Origin: Rhabditoides inermis | Taxonomy: Eukaryota > Nematoda > Chromadorea > Rhabditida > Rhabditidae | Direction of reading: 5' to 3' | NCBI GenBank assembly: GCA_963966185.1 | Contig: CAWZYM010000148.1 | Coordinates: 918,501-982,500 of the forward strand | DNA length: 64,000 nucleotides | In this document: positions 1 through 10,008 of the stretch, in pieces | How the letters are laid out: the number at the start of each line of letters is the position of its first letter | Numbering within the stretch: the stretch's first letter is position 1 | Notes under the pieces: generated by a model | The model's database searches: none | Seen by the model: only the letters and a program-made list of their open reading frames with translations | Told to the model about the DNA's origin: nothing | Program-made: the position numbers and the translations under genes

Positions 1-399
1 AATTATGATCTTTATCATCACGTTTTGATCAACTTATGCACAGTATCTTTTTATTACAACAAGAAAAAAACACTCACAAGTGTTCTGGGTATACTTTCTA
101 TGGAACATTCCGCAGTCTCGCTCGCAAGATGTCTTCTCACAGTAGATGGAAGACAGACGGCAGTGACGGTACATATTCTGAGTCCAAGAAGTCGATTAAT
201 CGATAATAGGTCATAAGAAACGCCTATTTTCAGGATTATTCGCAACGATGACTCAATAATGAAAGGAAAAAGACATACGCATAGTATGAAGAATATAGTA
301 AGTGTGATATGATGCAAACAATTTTAACTTCAAAAAACAGACGAGAATTACGAGTAACTCTGCGTTATTGTCACAACAGCGTAGAGAGGAAGGAAGAAG

Positions 400-489
<90 letters not shown>

Positions 490-1371
490 ATTCTATGATT
501 ACCTACATATGTTACTAAAACGAGGCACATACACGTACACAACGAGAGTGGGATGATGTGAATGGGGTAATCAGAATGCGACGTCACACGGGGATTGGCA
601 ATCGATAAGGCAGAGGAGCCTAATGAGGGGGACTGTTCACATGAGAGAAGGGAGAGCGAGAGGCATTTAGAGAGCCTATATACCATCGAGTACAAAGGAA
701 AGAGAAGGGAGGGGACAATGCTTTCAATTCTCTCGCTCACATCTCGTGCTGCCTTGTATGTGTGAAAGAAGGAAGGAGTGAATGAAACAATCGAGTGCTC
801 TTGCAATCAACTGCGACCTCAGCGGTCAAACTGCATTGTTCTGCAAAAAAGGTCTTTTGTTAGATTTTCAAAAACCGTGAACATGTACACATGGTCGTTT
901 TCCTTGGTGTGACTTCTATTCACTACTATAAACGGTAATTAGTGTATGAATCGATGGGAATAGTAGAACAGCATAGAGGTAAGAATGGCTTCTTCGCAAA
1001 TTGAAGGTGTGATAGAGAGAGGAGGGGGAGAGAGAGGCGAGCAGAGTGGGAGGGAGATTGGAGATGCGTATTCATAGTAACAAGTACACACGCGTGACGT
1101 CACGGCTATTGTTTCCCGCGACGGGTGTATACTCGTTTACTCGTAATGAATACATGATTTTCGACAAACCCGACGTGTTTCAAAATACGCAAAAGCTCGT
1201 TTGTCACGAAATATGTGCCTGCTTCAATTATGTAATTGGTCGATTTATCGCAGCGTGATTTTAATAAAGTAATAAAGACGACATTCTGCGAATGGGACGA
1301 GCAACGAAGCACAGACAGTTTCTATTAGGTTAGGTTAGGGCACATACATATACATAATTTCACGCGTCAGC
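1..1371. other. no gene recognised; microsatellite-bearing intergenic DNA
   Basis: No spliced coding structure could be supported on either strand. The stretch holds a long (CT)n tract (separate entry) and a palindromic CRE-type site GTGACGTCAC at 1094-1103. A short run of three TTAGG-like units lies at about 1325-1340. Open frames across the CT tract are low-complexity Ser-Leu or Glu-Arg strings and are not genes. Confidence 0.5.
402..486. repeat. (CT)n microsatellite
   Basis: An almost pure CT dinucleotide run with one CC interruption. It is the first of many similar tracts in this window. Confidence 0.95.
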
Positions 1372-1665
1372 ATGCCAAGAAAGAAGAAAGGAGGGCTCAT
1401 TCTAAACACACCGGCTTTCAACAAATTCTTATTCCAACTTGTTCACAATAAACAATTTATGTTATCCTGGGGAAAAACTTTCAGAAAAGATGAGACTGTT
1501 CTGTTTCCGAACACTACAGGAGTTAGCTTATTTTCTGGGTCATCGTATGTGATTCGATCGATCCATGCAAACATTTATCTCGTTGTAGCTAAAACATGGA
1601 AAACTTCATTTAGACTGACTTCAAAACCAGCTAAAATTGTGAGAACTGGACTTGCCAAAATGTAA
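1372..1665 (+). CDS. small basic ORF of unknown function
   Basis: A 97-codon ORF starts with ATG and MPRKKKGG, and ends TGLAKM-stop. It is lysine-rich at the N-terminus, has no cysteine, and shows no membrane segment or family I recognise. A possible AATAAA lies about 105 bp downstream (1770-1775). A 40-bp inverted repeat sits 15 bp after the stop codon. It could be a small single-exon gene, a terminal exon or a chance ORF. Base composition is less repetitive than the surrounding DNA, which is the only reason for listing it. Confidence 0.25.
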   Translation: MPRKKKGGLILNTPAFNKFLFQLVHNKQFMLSWGKTFRKDETVLFPNTTGVSLFSGSSYVIRSIHANIYLVVAKTWKTSFRLTSKPAKIVRTGLAKM

Positions 1666-1680
1666 TTCTTTTAAATATAT

Positions 1681-1720
1681 GAACACTACTTGCGAGCCTG
1701 CTAGCTCGCTAGTAGTGTTC
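1681..1720. repeat. inverted repeat (17-bp stem, 6-nt loop)
   Basis: The left arm GAACACTACTTGCGAGC pairs with the right arm GCTCGCTAGTAGTGTTC with a single mismatch around the loop CTGCTA. It could be a small fold-back element or a 3' UTR hairpin of the ORF just upstream. Confidence 0.7.
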
Positions 1721-2494
1721 ATCAATCATGTATTGGAATCGTATATTTATTGAGAATGGGAAATGTCGGAATAAAATATCACGGTTGGCAACGGTTTCCC
1801 TAAAAATGTAATTCTTTTATGTACGGAAAATGGGGCGAAAGAGCCAAAACGCTTGAAAAGTCACAATTCTATTAAGTAGTTTTTATGATAAGATCCTTTT
1901 TTTCTTGCCCTCCTTTCTTCTTTCTTGGAATAGTTTTTATGATAAGATAAAATACGACATGGTGCTGGTTTTCCGACATGTCGAACTCTCGATCTGTTTG
2001 ACTAATACCAAAGCGGAGATTAAAGATACAGGGGCCTATTTCTGATAACTTCTAATCATTTATGAGTTACAAAACTATCATTGAAATGCAAGTTGAACGA
2101 ATTCTCTACGTGCACGTGGCGATCAGAATCGATCATCGCACGGTCTGAGCGCAAAATTTCGAATTCCCGCCACCGTCATTTTTGCTCTTGCGCCGCCTGC
2201 CTCTCTTCTGTTCGCGTGCTATCTCGCCTGTGCGATCGGTCATTCGCTGCCATCTCGCGCAGTGAGCGGTGTGCCACGGGCAAAAGGGCCGATGAGCGGG
2301 GAAGGGAGAACGAATGGGCCCCTGTATCTTTAATGTGTGGGTGTGTCATTCACACAACAAGCTTACACAACACTAGGCGGGAAAAGCCGTCCCGACAAGT
2401 TTGCTAATGGCATCATGCCTCATAGTTGATTATTTGTTATGGACTCGTGTTCTAATCGTGAATTGCAGTTCCGTTTCATTCCATCTCACAATGA

Positions 2495-2560
2495 ATTGAT
2501 GGATTGAACTAGCGCCTCCAGATTGGGAGGCCCTCACACTCGCCACTACACCACATCGAC
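2495..2560 (-). mobile_element. tRNA-derived SINE head or tRNA pseudogene
   Basis: On the minus strand, an A-box-like GTGGTGTAGTGGCGAG is followed by an anticodon-arm-like hairpin (GCCTCC, loop CAATCT, GGAGGC). A B-box-like TAGTTCAATCC follows. The order and spacing match the internal Pol III promoter of a tRNA. The acceptor arm does not pair convincingly, so this looks like a SINE or decayed tRNA rather than a functional gene. Confidence 0.5.
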
Positions 2561-3597
2561 TCGCTCCAAGTGAAAGCGAAATTAAACGTGAAAAACGGCT
2601 CACACGTATGAGCATTAAAAACTCAACCCGTATGGTCTTGGTCACTCAGAAAAAAGAGTGAAACCGGTTTTCGACATGAGGTAGCCGGTACGTACGGTAC
2701 AAGTTTCATACGGATCAGCGAGTGTAAACACATGTCACATGTCAGTTTTTCCCCCAGTAGCTCGAACGATTTGACGAATGGTTTTCTAATCATTCGAATT
2801 TCTCTTAACATTCAGAAGGCGGAGGAAAAGTAACACTCTTGTTATTTTGAAATGGTTCATATCCTACTTGGACTTTGCAGGCTGCAAGCCACCAAGTCGT
2901 ATACCCTTTTTTCTCTCGGCGTTCTAGCAGATCCGCTTATCAAGCAACACCTCTATTATACAAGCATAGCGATCCTTTAGATATTGATTCAATCTGGTAA
3001 GCACACATACATGAAATAGCATATCTTGTTTAATAATTCTATCAGCTATCACACAATGCGTGAACCTCGAACAAACTCTAACCGTGAATAGTGTGGGAGA
3101 ACGTGGCGCGTTAGCTGAACGTTTCACAGGACAAGATGTTGTGGTACGAACCGAACTACCAACTGGACAGTGTTTCGGCAAGCCGGTTCACGGCGGAAAG
3201 CGATAGAGAGAGCGCGAGAGAGCGCTCAGTTAGCAGAGAGCGCAGAGAAAAGCAGACATGCCCTTACGCTGCGGCAATCGAAAAGACAGAGATGAGAGTT
3301 GTTTCAAAGCGTTTCTATAAAATACAATGAAAAAGTTGAACATACGCAACAAATCGCAACAGTTCTGTGTATATACTAATGAACGACAGAGCTTGGCAAT
3401 CAGTAAAAGAAGAAATTTCTATGAAATTCTCTCTTCCATTCTCTCTCTTTCTCCCTCCCCTCATTTACAGTACTTCCCCTTATCACTCCGTTCTCAATGA
3501 TGGTATCGTCTTCCATCTGCAATATCAAATTCTCTCTCTTTGAGAGTGACTAATCTGCGAATAAGAGATGTAGTAAGCTGTGAGATGCGAGGGAAGT

Positions 3598-3630
3598 GAG
3601 TGAGTGAGTGAGTGAGTGAGTGAGTGAGTA
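3598..3630. repeat. (GTGA)n microsatellite
   Basis: About eight tandem copies of a GTGA/GAGT tetranucleotide, with interruptions at the right end. Confidence 0.9.
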
Positions 3631-4364
3631 AGCGAGAGAAGTGAGTGGAATAGTGGCTGCCTAGGGTCACTCAGGCCACGCCGCCTCGTTTTCCCGCGCG
3701 AGCACAGGCGATCGCCCCAACAATCATTACTCTACTCTACTGCTACTTTCTACTGATAACATCCTTGACTGCAAAACTTTCATTGTCTCTTTTTTACATT
3801 CTGTACCAGCTGCGGACATTCACTCATCATATGTCTGAAATTATTCTACTTCTCGCTTGTGTGGCGCTGAGTGAAAGAGAGCAGAGTGCACTGGTGAGGT
3901 TGTATAAGATATCTGGTGGTCGCGGGCCTACAGCAAAGGACGCCCACGCACCCCGCCCACTCGCGTGATTCTATGTTGTATGTACGTGTCCTCTCGCGGT
4001 TATACTTTTCCATCTGCAGCCCACTACTTGTCTGGAATGTCGTCGGTGTTGGATACGCCTGCGAGTGGTCGCCACAGTGTGAGAGAGAGTGAGTGAGCGG
4101 GATGCACTGTCCATGTCCACCCATGTATTCCACTTGCAGTGTTGAGGTGTGTTCGTCGCAAGCCAGACGTCGTCGTCATCACACAACACACTCCGGAGGT
4201 GAGAAGCCAGCAACTTCACAGCACATTCACTGTCCCTTTCGTTTTCACACATTTTTCAGAATGCTTCGTCTAATCATACAAAATAGGCGCAATTCTGAAT
4301 ATATAACTACTTACCAAATATGCCCAACGCAAAACGACACAATGTAATGCGAACAATATTTCAG

Positions 4365-4586
4365 GAGTTACTGAAAAAAGATCGGAAGGAGGAGGAGAAG
4401 TCGAATGAGGAAACGGAGCAGTCTACAAAGAGAGAAGACGGAAGAGAGGAAGAAGGAGAACAGGGAGATAGGGAAGAGATGAGGGAGGAGGAGCAGAGGG
4501 AGAAGTTCGAGTGGGAGCAGGATATGCGGGACAAGATGATGAAGATGTTTGAGAAGTGGACCATCCTCGAGAAGAACATCGCCTGA
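4365..4586 (+). CDS. terminal exon of a coiled-coil protein gene (5' part not found)
   Basis: A splice acceptor (CAATATTTCAG) precedes an open frame of 73 residues ending in a stop codon. Residues are dominated by Glu, Lys and Arg in heptad-like spacing, with a final segment MRDKMMKMFEKWTILEK. This predicts a charged coiled coil. AATAAA follows at 4654-4659. The EKWT motif near the end resembles the WTE/WSE motifs of the neighbouring gene at 6246-8424, so the two might be distant paralogues, but that is inference. Upstream exons were not identified; one candidate acceptor with ATG lies at 4261. Confidence 0.5.
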   Translation, partial: ELLKKDRKEEEKSNEETEQSTKREDGREEEGEQGDREEMREEEQREKFEWEQDMRDKMMKMFEKWTILEKNIA

Positions 4587-4653
4587 GAGAATCACAAACA
4601 GTTTGTGTGAACGATTGTAAATATGAATGTATGAATGAACCTTTTGAAACATG

Positions 4654-4702
4654 AATAAAAATGAAATATAGAACAGTTCGTTTGTTCGTTGTATTATTTA
4701 TT
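4654..4702. terminator. back-to-back polyadenylation signals of convergent genes
   Basis: AATAAA on the plus strand at 4654-4659 serves the exon ending at 4586. AATAAA on the minus strand (TTTATT at 4697-4702) serves the gene at 4746-5224. The signals face each other 37 bp apart, so the mature 3' ends probably overlap or abut. Confidence 0.6.
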
Positions 4703-4745
4703 ATACATCAATAAAAGGTACAGCAGCGAATGGGAATGGAATGGA

Positions 4746-5224
4746 TCAGTGTAGATTTGCCCAGTTGTGTTGTTGCGAGGCCATCTTCTCCCGCATAGTC
4801 TTCTCCCTGCTCGACAGAGCGCGCGGATACAGCCGGAGTCTCTCCGGCTTGCCTCTTCTGTACAGGTGAAGACGTGATAACCACCACTCGATCGGCCTTC
4901 CGCACACAGCGAAGCACTGAAATGACATTGAGATTCAAATAAATCAATAGGTCCAATAAATAAAATCAAGTACAAGTTTTAGATACTCACTTTTCCTCTG
5001 TGTGAGAGTGGGGACTGCGAGCACTTTGAACATAGTGGAGAAGGGTGAGTGAGGGACTCGGGGATAGAATGCGTGGACTGCTTGTCCATGCCTGTCTGGG
5101 TCTCCTTTTCTCCTTCCTGCTGTGTTGCGAGGATACGCCACCGGCCTTTCATTGCCAACGGAAGACACATCTGTGCCGAAGGCGGCGGCACGTCGTGTGA
5201 AACTGCACCTTCATTATAGATCAT
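4746..5224 (-). CDS. small basic protein gene, two exons seen, function unknown
   Basis: Exon at 4991-5224 (from an ATG giving MIYNEG) has a good donor (GGAAAA|gtgagt). Exon at 4746-4916 begins after TTTCAG and ends with a stop codon. Joined in phase 0, they give about 134 residues. The C-terminal exon is rich in Arg and Trp (motifs CFAVCGRPIEWW and REKTMREKMASQQHNW). No family is recognised. The reading frame also stays open upstream of this ATG, so the true start could be further 5'. A minus-strand AATAAA 44 bp past the stop supports a real 3' end. Confidence 0.4.
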
Positions 5225-6245
5225 ATTATGCAAGTTGGGAAAGAGTGAGGTCACGAGACTACAGCAGAGTTAGACAGGACTGCAATCGGCTTATCCAATC
5301 TTGGTCTGTGCGACCGCCCTTTCATATGGCGTTCGCCCATTCACACACTAGCCAATCCACGTGTGACACCGAATATGGGACTTCCCCTCTTTGCCAACAC
5401 TTCCCCCATTACACTACACATCTCTTTTCTCTTTCACACATATGTTCCTTTCATACCCAGCTGTTTTCACAATGTGATTAAACGAGCAAAATGTTTGATA
5501 CTCTAATCACTAATAATATCCCATACTCGTTCTCTCTTCCTCAGTGTTCTCCTTTCTCCCTATCTTTTTGATCTACCCCTCTTTTTTCTTAGTCTGTGTT
5601 CCGAAAATGTTGCAGTTTGAACGCTATTTTGCAATAGTTTGACGTGAATCGCGAATCTCAAAGAATGTTGTTTATGAATGTGTGTTACGGTATCTGTCAG
5701 AAGAGAGAGAGAGAGGGGGGGGGGAAAGTGAGAGAAGGCAGACTGAAGAGGAACAGACAGTGAGTGAATGACTGAGCGAGTGAATGAGAAATGAGAGAGA
5801 GACAGACAGAAAGAGCAGCGTGGAGTAGCTGGATTGTCGGATGCACCAGTAATATTGTTAACGTTTCACTGGTTGCCGCGGAAACATTACTTTGTACTGT
5901 ATCATTTTCATATTCCATACTGCGACTATTCGTATGGCTCATGTGTATTCTGAATAACCACCACGCGTTCCATTTCATGGTTTATGTTTTGCGGATTTTT
6001 GGCGCGCGATTTCTCTCGTATCAAATGGCATCGTCTCCTTTCGAACGACTTTCAACACGGTGTGAGAGTTGATTCACATCCGCGCGCCAACTTATTCAAC
6101 TGGAACGGGGCATACTAATAAAACGAGAGGCCATGTGAAAAATATTATTCAATATGGATTGCGGCACTTTTTGAAATTTCGATTGTCTACTGATTATAAT
6201 TTGGAACGCTGATATTTTTATACTCACCCACACCAATGTTCCAGA

Positions 6246-7435
6246 ATGTTACTGGCTCAGAAGGCAGGATATAGAAGGCCGCTGGCGACAAGACAAACCA
6301 CTGACACCAAAGACGAAGAATGGAAACAACTCACAGAAGCACGTACGTCTTTTGGTTTTATTTCACGTCTTGCCATTTGTTTGTACACGCACTATTGTAG
6401 CTCGTCCAAGCGCATTGGTCAATAATCCTGCGTCTGAGGTATGCTCATGAATGTTCAAAAGTAGAAATCGTCATCGTTTTCAGAACTGTTTCATCAAAGT
6501 GGATACTAGTGTAGAAGAAAGGAGGAAGCGGAGACGCGAGGAACGTGAGTACTTCTCTCCAATCGAGTTGTTGAAGATCCCTTCTATTCTTTTAGAGATG
6601 ATGGACAGCGAAGAGCTGTCGGACTGCCATCGCAGAGTCAACTATCTTCTCGAGTGGACAGAGAAAACAGGCAAACGCATAGGATACATGACCGACCAGC
6701 AGGTACTCTCCACTTATTATAACAACAACCATTACATTGTTCCCATTTTAACACTGATCTATTGATTTATTGGGTGACTCTATTCACAGTTCTCTATTCA
6801 GATCTTGCGTGCTCGAGCAACCCTGATAGAGGTTCAACGTGAATCGAGGTCGACCCTTGGATTCCAGATGAGAGTGCTGAACAATTGGTCGGAGCAGGTC
6901 AGGGGAGAGAGGAGAAGAGAGAGAGATTAAGAAAGAGAGAGAGAAATAGAGATATTAAGAAATAAATAAAGAGAGAGAGAAAGAGAGAGATGGGGGGGGG
7001 GGGGGGAGAGAGACGAAAGAATGAGAAACTGTTCAGGATACTCAACACGCATCGCCCGAGAAGAAAAAACGCGCTAATATTCAACTAACCATACTAAGAG
7101 ATGTGGTGAAGAAGAATCAAAGTATAATCGGGCAAGTAGTTAACTATCTACACTGGACTCAAAATGAGTCGCTCGGTGAGTCAGTATGTTTTTATTTGTT
7201 TTGTTTAGTTTACATTGTTTTATTAATTTCTATATAAGGTGTTGCACCGTTCGGAAATACAATAATTTATCATCTTTGGCGTAATGATAGTGTTTCAGTG
7301 TCAAACCGTAGCCGGATACGAGCATTGGACTCGTGTAGCAACGAACGAATAAGTGAAGATGGAGAAAGGGCAAAAAGAGTGAACACAAATGCGAAGGCCA
7401 TCAAGAAAGACAAATGGATCACGTCTACGCAGGTG

Positions 7436-7494
<59 letters not shown>

Positions 7495-7501
7495 TTCTCT
7501 C

Positions 7502-7542
<41 letters not shown>

Positions 7543-8424
7543 TGTCTCTCTGCTTCCCTTTCTCATTCTCTCATTCTCTATTTCTTTCTGTATATTATTT
7601 CTTATCAGTACTCTTTCACTTTTTCCATCTCCATCTCTCCATCTCTCCATCTCTCCATCTCTCCATCTCTCCATCTCTCCATCTCTCCATCTCTCCATCT
7701 CTCCATCTCTCCATCTCTCCATCTCTCCATCTCTCCATCTCTCCATCTCTCCATCTCTCCATCTCTCCATCTCTCCATCTCTCCATCTCTCCATCTCTCC
7801 ATCTCTCCATCTCTCCATCTCTCCATCTCTCCATCTCTCCATCTCTCCATCTCTCCATCTCTCCATCTCTCCATCTCTCCATCTCTCCATCTCTCCATCT
7901 CTCCATCTCTCCATCTCTCCATCTCTCCATCTCTCCATCTCTCTTACTCCATCCCCTTTCTCTCCCTCTCCCCCTCTCCCCTCTCTGCCTGTCTCCCTCT
8001 CTCACCATCGGTCTTCCAGCTACGCGAGCGGTTGGAATCGCTGCAGAAGACTCTGTCCAAAGTGGAATCTCGAATCAGGGAGAAAGAAGACATACTGGAT
8101 GAATGGACAGAGTGTCGATGGGAGAATGATGCAAATTCCGAGTGTTGGAGGAAGAGAATCGCAAAAGGAATGAAGGAGGAGAAGAAACTGGCACGAGACA
8201 CCGCGTCCACACTGCAGCAAGTGCGGAAGACACTGAGTGTGATGGAGAAGGAGGAGGAGAAGGAGGCGGAGAAGAGACGGCAGAAGGAGGAGCAGGAGCA
8301 GGCGGAGAAGTGGAGGAGGCAACTGAAGGAGGCGGTGGAGAAGGATAGATGGACGAGAGTCCAGCCGAAACATTCACTGTCCGGGCATACTGTGAGAGTT
8401 TGCGGAGGAACATTCGTTCATTAA
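6246..8424 (+). CDS. coiled-coil protein with repeated W-T/S-E/Q motifs, 8 exons
   Basis: Exons: 6246-6342, 6401-6438, 6484-6544, 6596-6702, 6802-6897, 7037-7075 side extended as 7037-7175 (donor CTCG|gtgagt), 7299-7432 and 8020-8424. All have GT-AG boundaries and matching phases, giving about 358 residues. The start ATG lies 1 nt after a TTCCAG acceptor, so a 5' UTR intron is likely. The protein is charged and helical. Motifs YLLEWTEK, VLNNWSEQ, YLHWTQNE and ILDEWTEC occur in exons 4, 5, 6 and 8, which suggests a repeated helical unit. The last exon is a long Glu/Lys/Arg coiled coil ending CGGTFVH. Exons 3 and 4 are separated by a 51-nt intron that is itself open in frame. The last intron holds CT-rich and octanucleotide repeats. 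I do not recognise the family. Confidence 0.65.
7440..7538. repeat. (CT)n / CTTTCTCT microsatellite in an intron
   Basis: A CT tract with TTT interruptions begins 7 nt after the exon 7 donor of the coiled-coil gene and so occupies the 5' end of its last intron. Confidence 0.9.
7625..7943. repeat. (CCATCTCT)n octanucleotide minisatellite
   Basis: About 40 nearly perfect tandem copies of an 8-bp unit lie within the last intron of the coiled-coil gene. Because 8 is not a multiple of 3, each frame reads the same 24-nt cycle. No stop codon occurs on either strand, which creates long artefactual ORFs (HLSISPSL and GEMERWRD repeats). Confidence 0.97.
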
Positions 8425-8645
8425 ACTCACTCGGGTTAATTTATTATGGATGTTGTTGACTTTTATTTATCATGAATGAACATTAATAACCTTTATTCAT
8501 TCATCTGCATTATCAGGGAACGATAAACATTTGATTTTGAATGTAATATCTTTCGTGTCAAATGCGCCTAAAGAAAAGTATCAGCAGTATAGTATTTTCT
8601 AACAGTTGTTTTTATAAGATATTTGGTTTAATTCTTTGAAAGAGC

Positions 8646-8648
<3 letters not shown>
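8425..8648. other. 3' flank of the coiled-coil gene
   Basis: AT-rich sequence without an evident canonical AATAAA just after the stop codon. It leads into a long TA repeat. Confidence 0.4.

Positions 8649-8718
<70 letters not shown>
8649..8718. repeat. (TA)n microsatellite
   Basis: About 35 TA dinucleotides. The composite mobile element begins directly at its right end, and TA-rich sequence (TATATATAT) also follows that element, consistent with insertion into the TA tract. Confidence 0.95.
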
Positions 8719-8721
<3 letters not shown>

Positions 8722-9645
8722 CAACCAGCGCGGCAGCGCTGGTTGGTTTGTGTTAACCCTAGTCGCGCGCTAGAATCGGCAAAAGGCGACTGAACGAAAG
8801 GTCGCTTAGAATCTTTACGAGAACAATGTGATGCTGATAGATGTTATCAGGATGTTAGAAAATGGTTAAGTTTCGATTTTGGTAACGCTAGCTGTTGTAG
8901 GAAGCGAAATACGCGCGCGCGCCCCCTGAGGGGCACGCAATCCCCCGTGTACGGAACGTTTTCTAGGGGGGGGGGTGGCGCGCACCGGCTGCCCCCAGCA
9001 GACAGGAGGTGCACAATCCGCACTGCCTGTGGACTGCACTGATATCGTTTAGATCGCGTGCTCTGTCTTGCGCACAGTAGTGTTGTGGTTAGCGATTGCG
9101 CCCGTTGAGACACATGGCTCGAGTTCGGTTCCGGCTGGTGGCAAACCTTTTGTAATATATGATTTTACATAGAAATGACATTGGAATTGTAAATTTTCCC
9201 ATCAGCATTACCTAAACTCTTTTTTTGCAAATTTTATACAATTTTGGACTCAACAAGGTGGGTGAACTGTTGGATTTCTTTTAAAAAATTGTTTTGTGGT
9301 TCATGTTAATGTAGATAGATTTATATGAAATCCAATAAAAGTACATTCATTATCTTTTAAAAGGACTTCCGTAAGAGAAGAGTTTGTGTTACTCAACGTA
9401 ATGCAACAAAAGCTCATGCATTTTATCAATCGAAATAGTACACAAACCTGCTCCAATAGTTCAACAAGTTATATATAATCGATCGGATACCGAAATCAAT
9501 TTCCCCACAACATTTGCTCGCATTAGTTTTTATTGCAGAAAGAGCAGGTTTGTTTACTATTTCGATTGATAAAATGCATGAGCTTTTGTTGCATTACGTT
9601 GAGTAACACAAACTCTTCTCTTACGGAAGTCCTTTTAAAAGATAA
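8719..9645 (+). mobile_element. composite tRNA-like/hairpin element, copy 1 (full length)
   Basis: The element begins TTACAACCAGCGCGGCAGCG, a perfect small hairpin (AACCAGCGC / GCGCTGGTT). It then runs through GC-rich sequence with a poly-G tract to a tRNA-like module (about 9074-9140). It ends in two 104-bp inverted arms (9350-9453 and 9542-9645) beginning TTATCTTTTAAAAGGACTTC and separated by 88 bp. A nearly identical copy is at 21974-22927 and a 5'-truncated inverted copy at 63048-63748. No protein-coding capacity is evident, so it is non-autonomous. Confidence 0.85.
9074..9140 (+). other. tRNA-like module (A and B boxes) inside the composite element
   Basis: TGTGGTTAGCGATTG resembles an A box, and GAGTTCGGTTCCG resembles a B box (consensus GGTTCGANTCC), with about 30 nt between them. 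This is the usual internal Pol III promoter layout of a tRNA-derived SINE. The other two copies conserve it. Confidence 0.65.
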
Positions 9646-10008
9646 TATATATATCAGCTGTAATTCGTCGAATTTTCATGCTCTTCCGCGAATTGCTCTC
9701 GTTGTCTCTGCTCTCTTCAAATCAGCTGATACCATTCTTCTTTTTTAGTTTTTCGTATTTTCTACATTTTCTACCCGGTCTTATTTTTCAGTTTAAAATG
9801 AGTGTGTTTGCTATCATTCTCATTGAGTGATTCATCATGACTCATCCTGAAATAACTTGAATCGGGCTCACTTTCCCCCTATTTCGCAGTCTCCACTTGT
9901 CGATTTCTCCGTTTGTGTTGATTACTGTTCGCGCCGATCAGGTCTCGAGTGTTTGACCCTGACTGGGAACTGTCGTGTACTGTACAGTGTTAGTCATGTG
10001 TGTGTCAG
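9646..10008. other. upstream region of the MVB12 gene
   Basis: No coding sequence is supported. The 5' UTR and promoter of the MVB12 gene should lie here. The sequence immediately before its ATG (TGTGTGTCAG) resembles a splice acceptor, so a 5' UTR intron is possible. Confidence 0.4.

Larger units (their letters stand above)
1721..4259. other. intergenic; no supported gene
   Basis: Open frames exist on both strands, including an Arg/Ser/Glu-rich one at 3136-3330 (+) and one at 2924-3181 (-). Neither shows a recognisable domain or a consistent splice structure. The stretch contains a tRNA-like SINE head (about 2495-2560) and a (GTGA)n tract, listed separately. Upstream exons of the gene ending at 4586 may lie here but could not be placed. 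Confidence 0.4.

Noticed and set aside
348..806. 152-codon minus-strand ORF with Glu-Arg repeats
   Set aside because: It is driven by the CT microsatellite and has no domain or splice context.
1325..1340. Telomere-like TTAGG repeats
   Set aside because: Only three units; far too short for a telomere or interstitial telomeric array.
7270..8424. Very long ORFs on both strands (up to 336 codons)
   Set aside because: They are created by the (CT)n and (CCATCTCT)n arrays, which contain no stop codon in any frame. The real exon here is only 8020-8424.
9077..9142. Functional tRNA gene
   Set aside because: A and B boxes are present, but the acceptor stem does not pair and there is no tidy cloverleaf; it is part of a repeated element.
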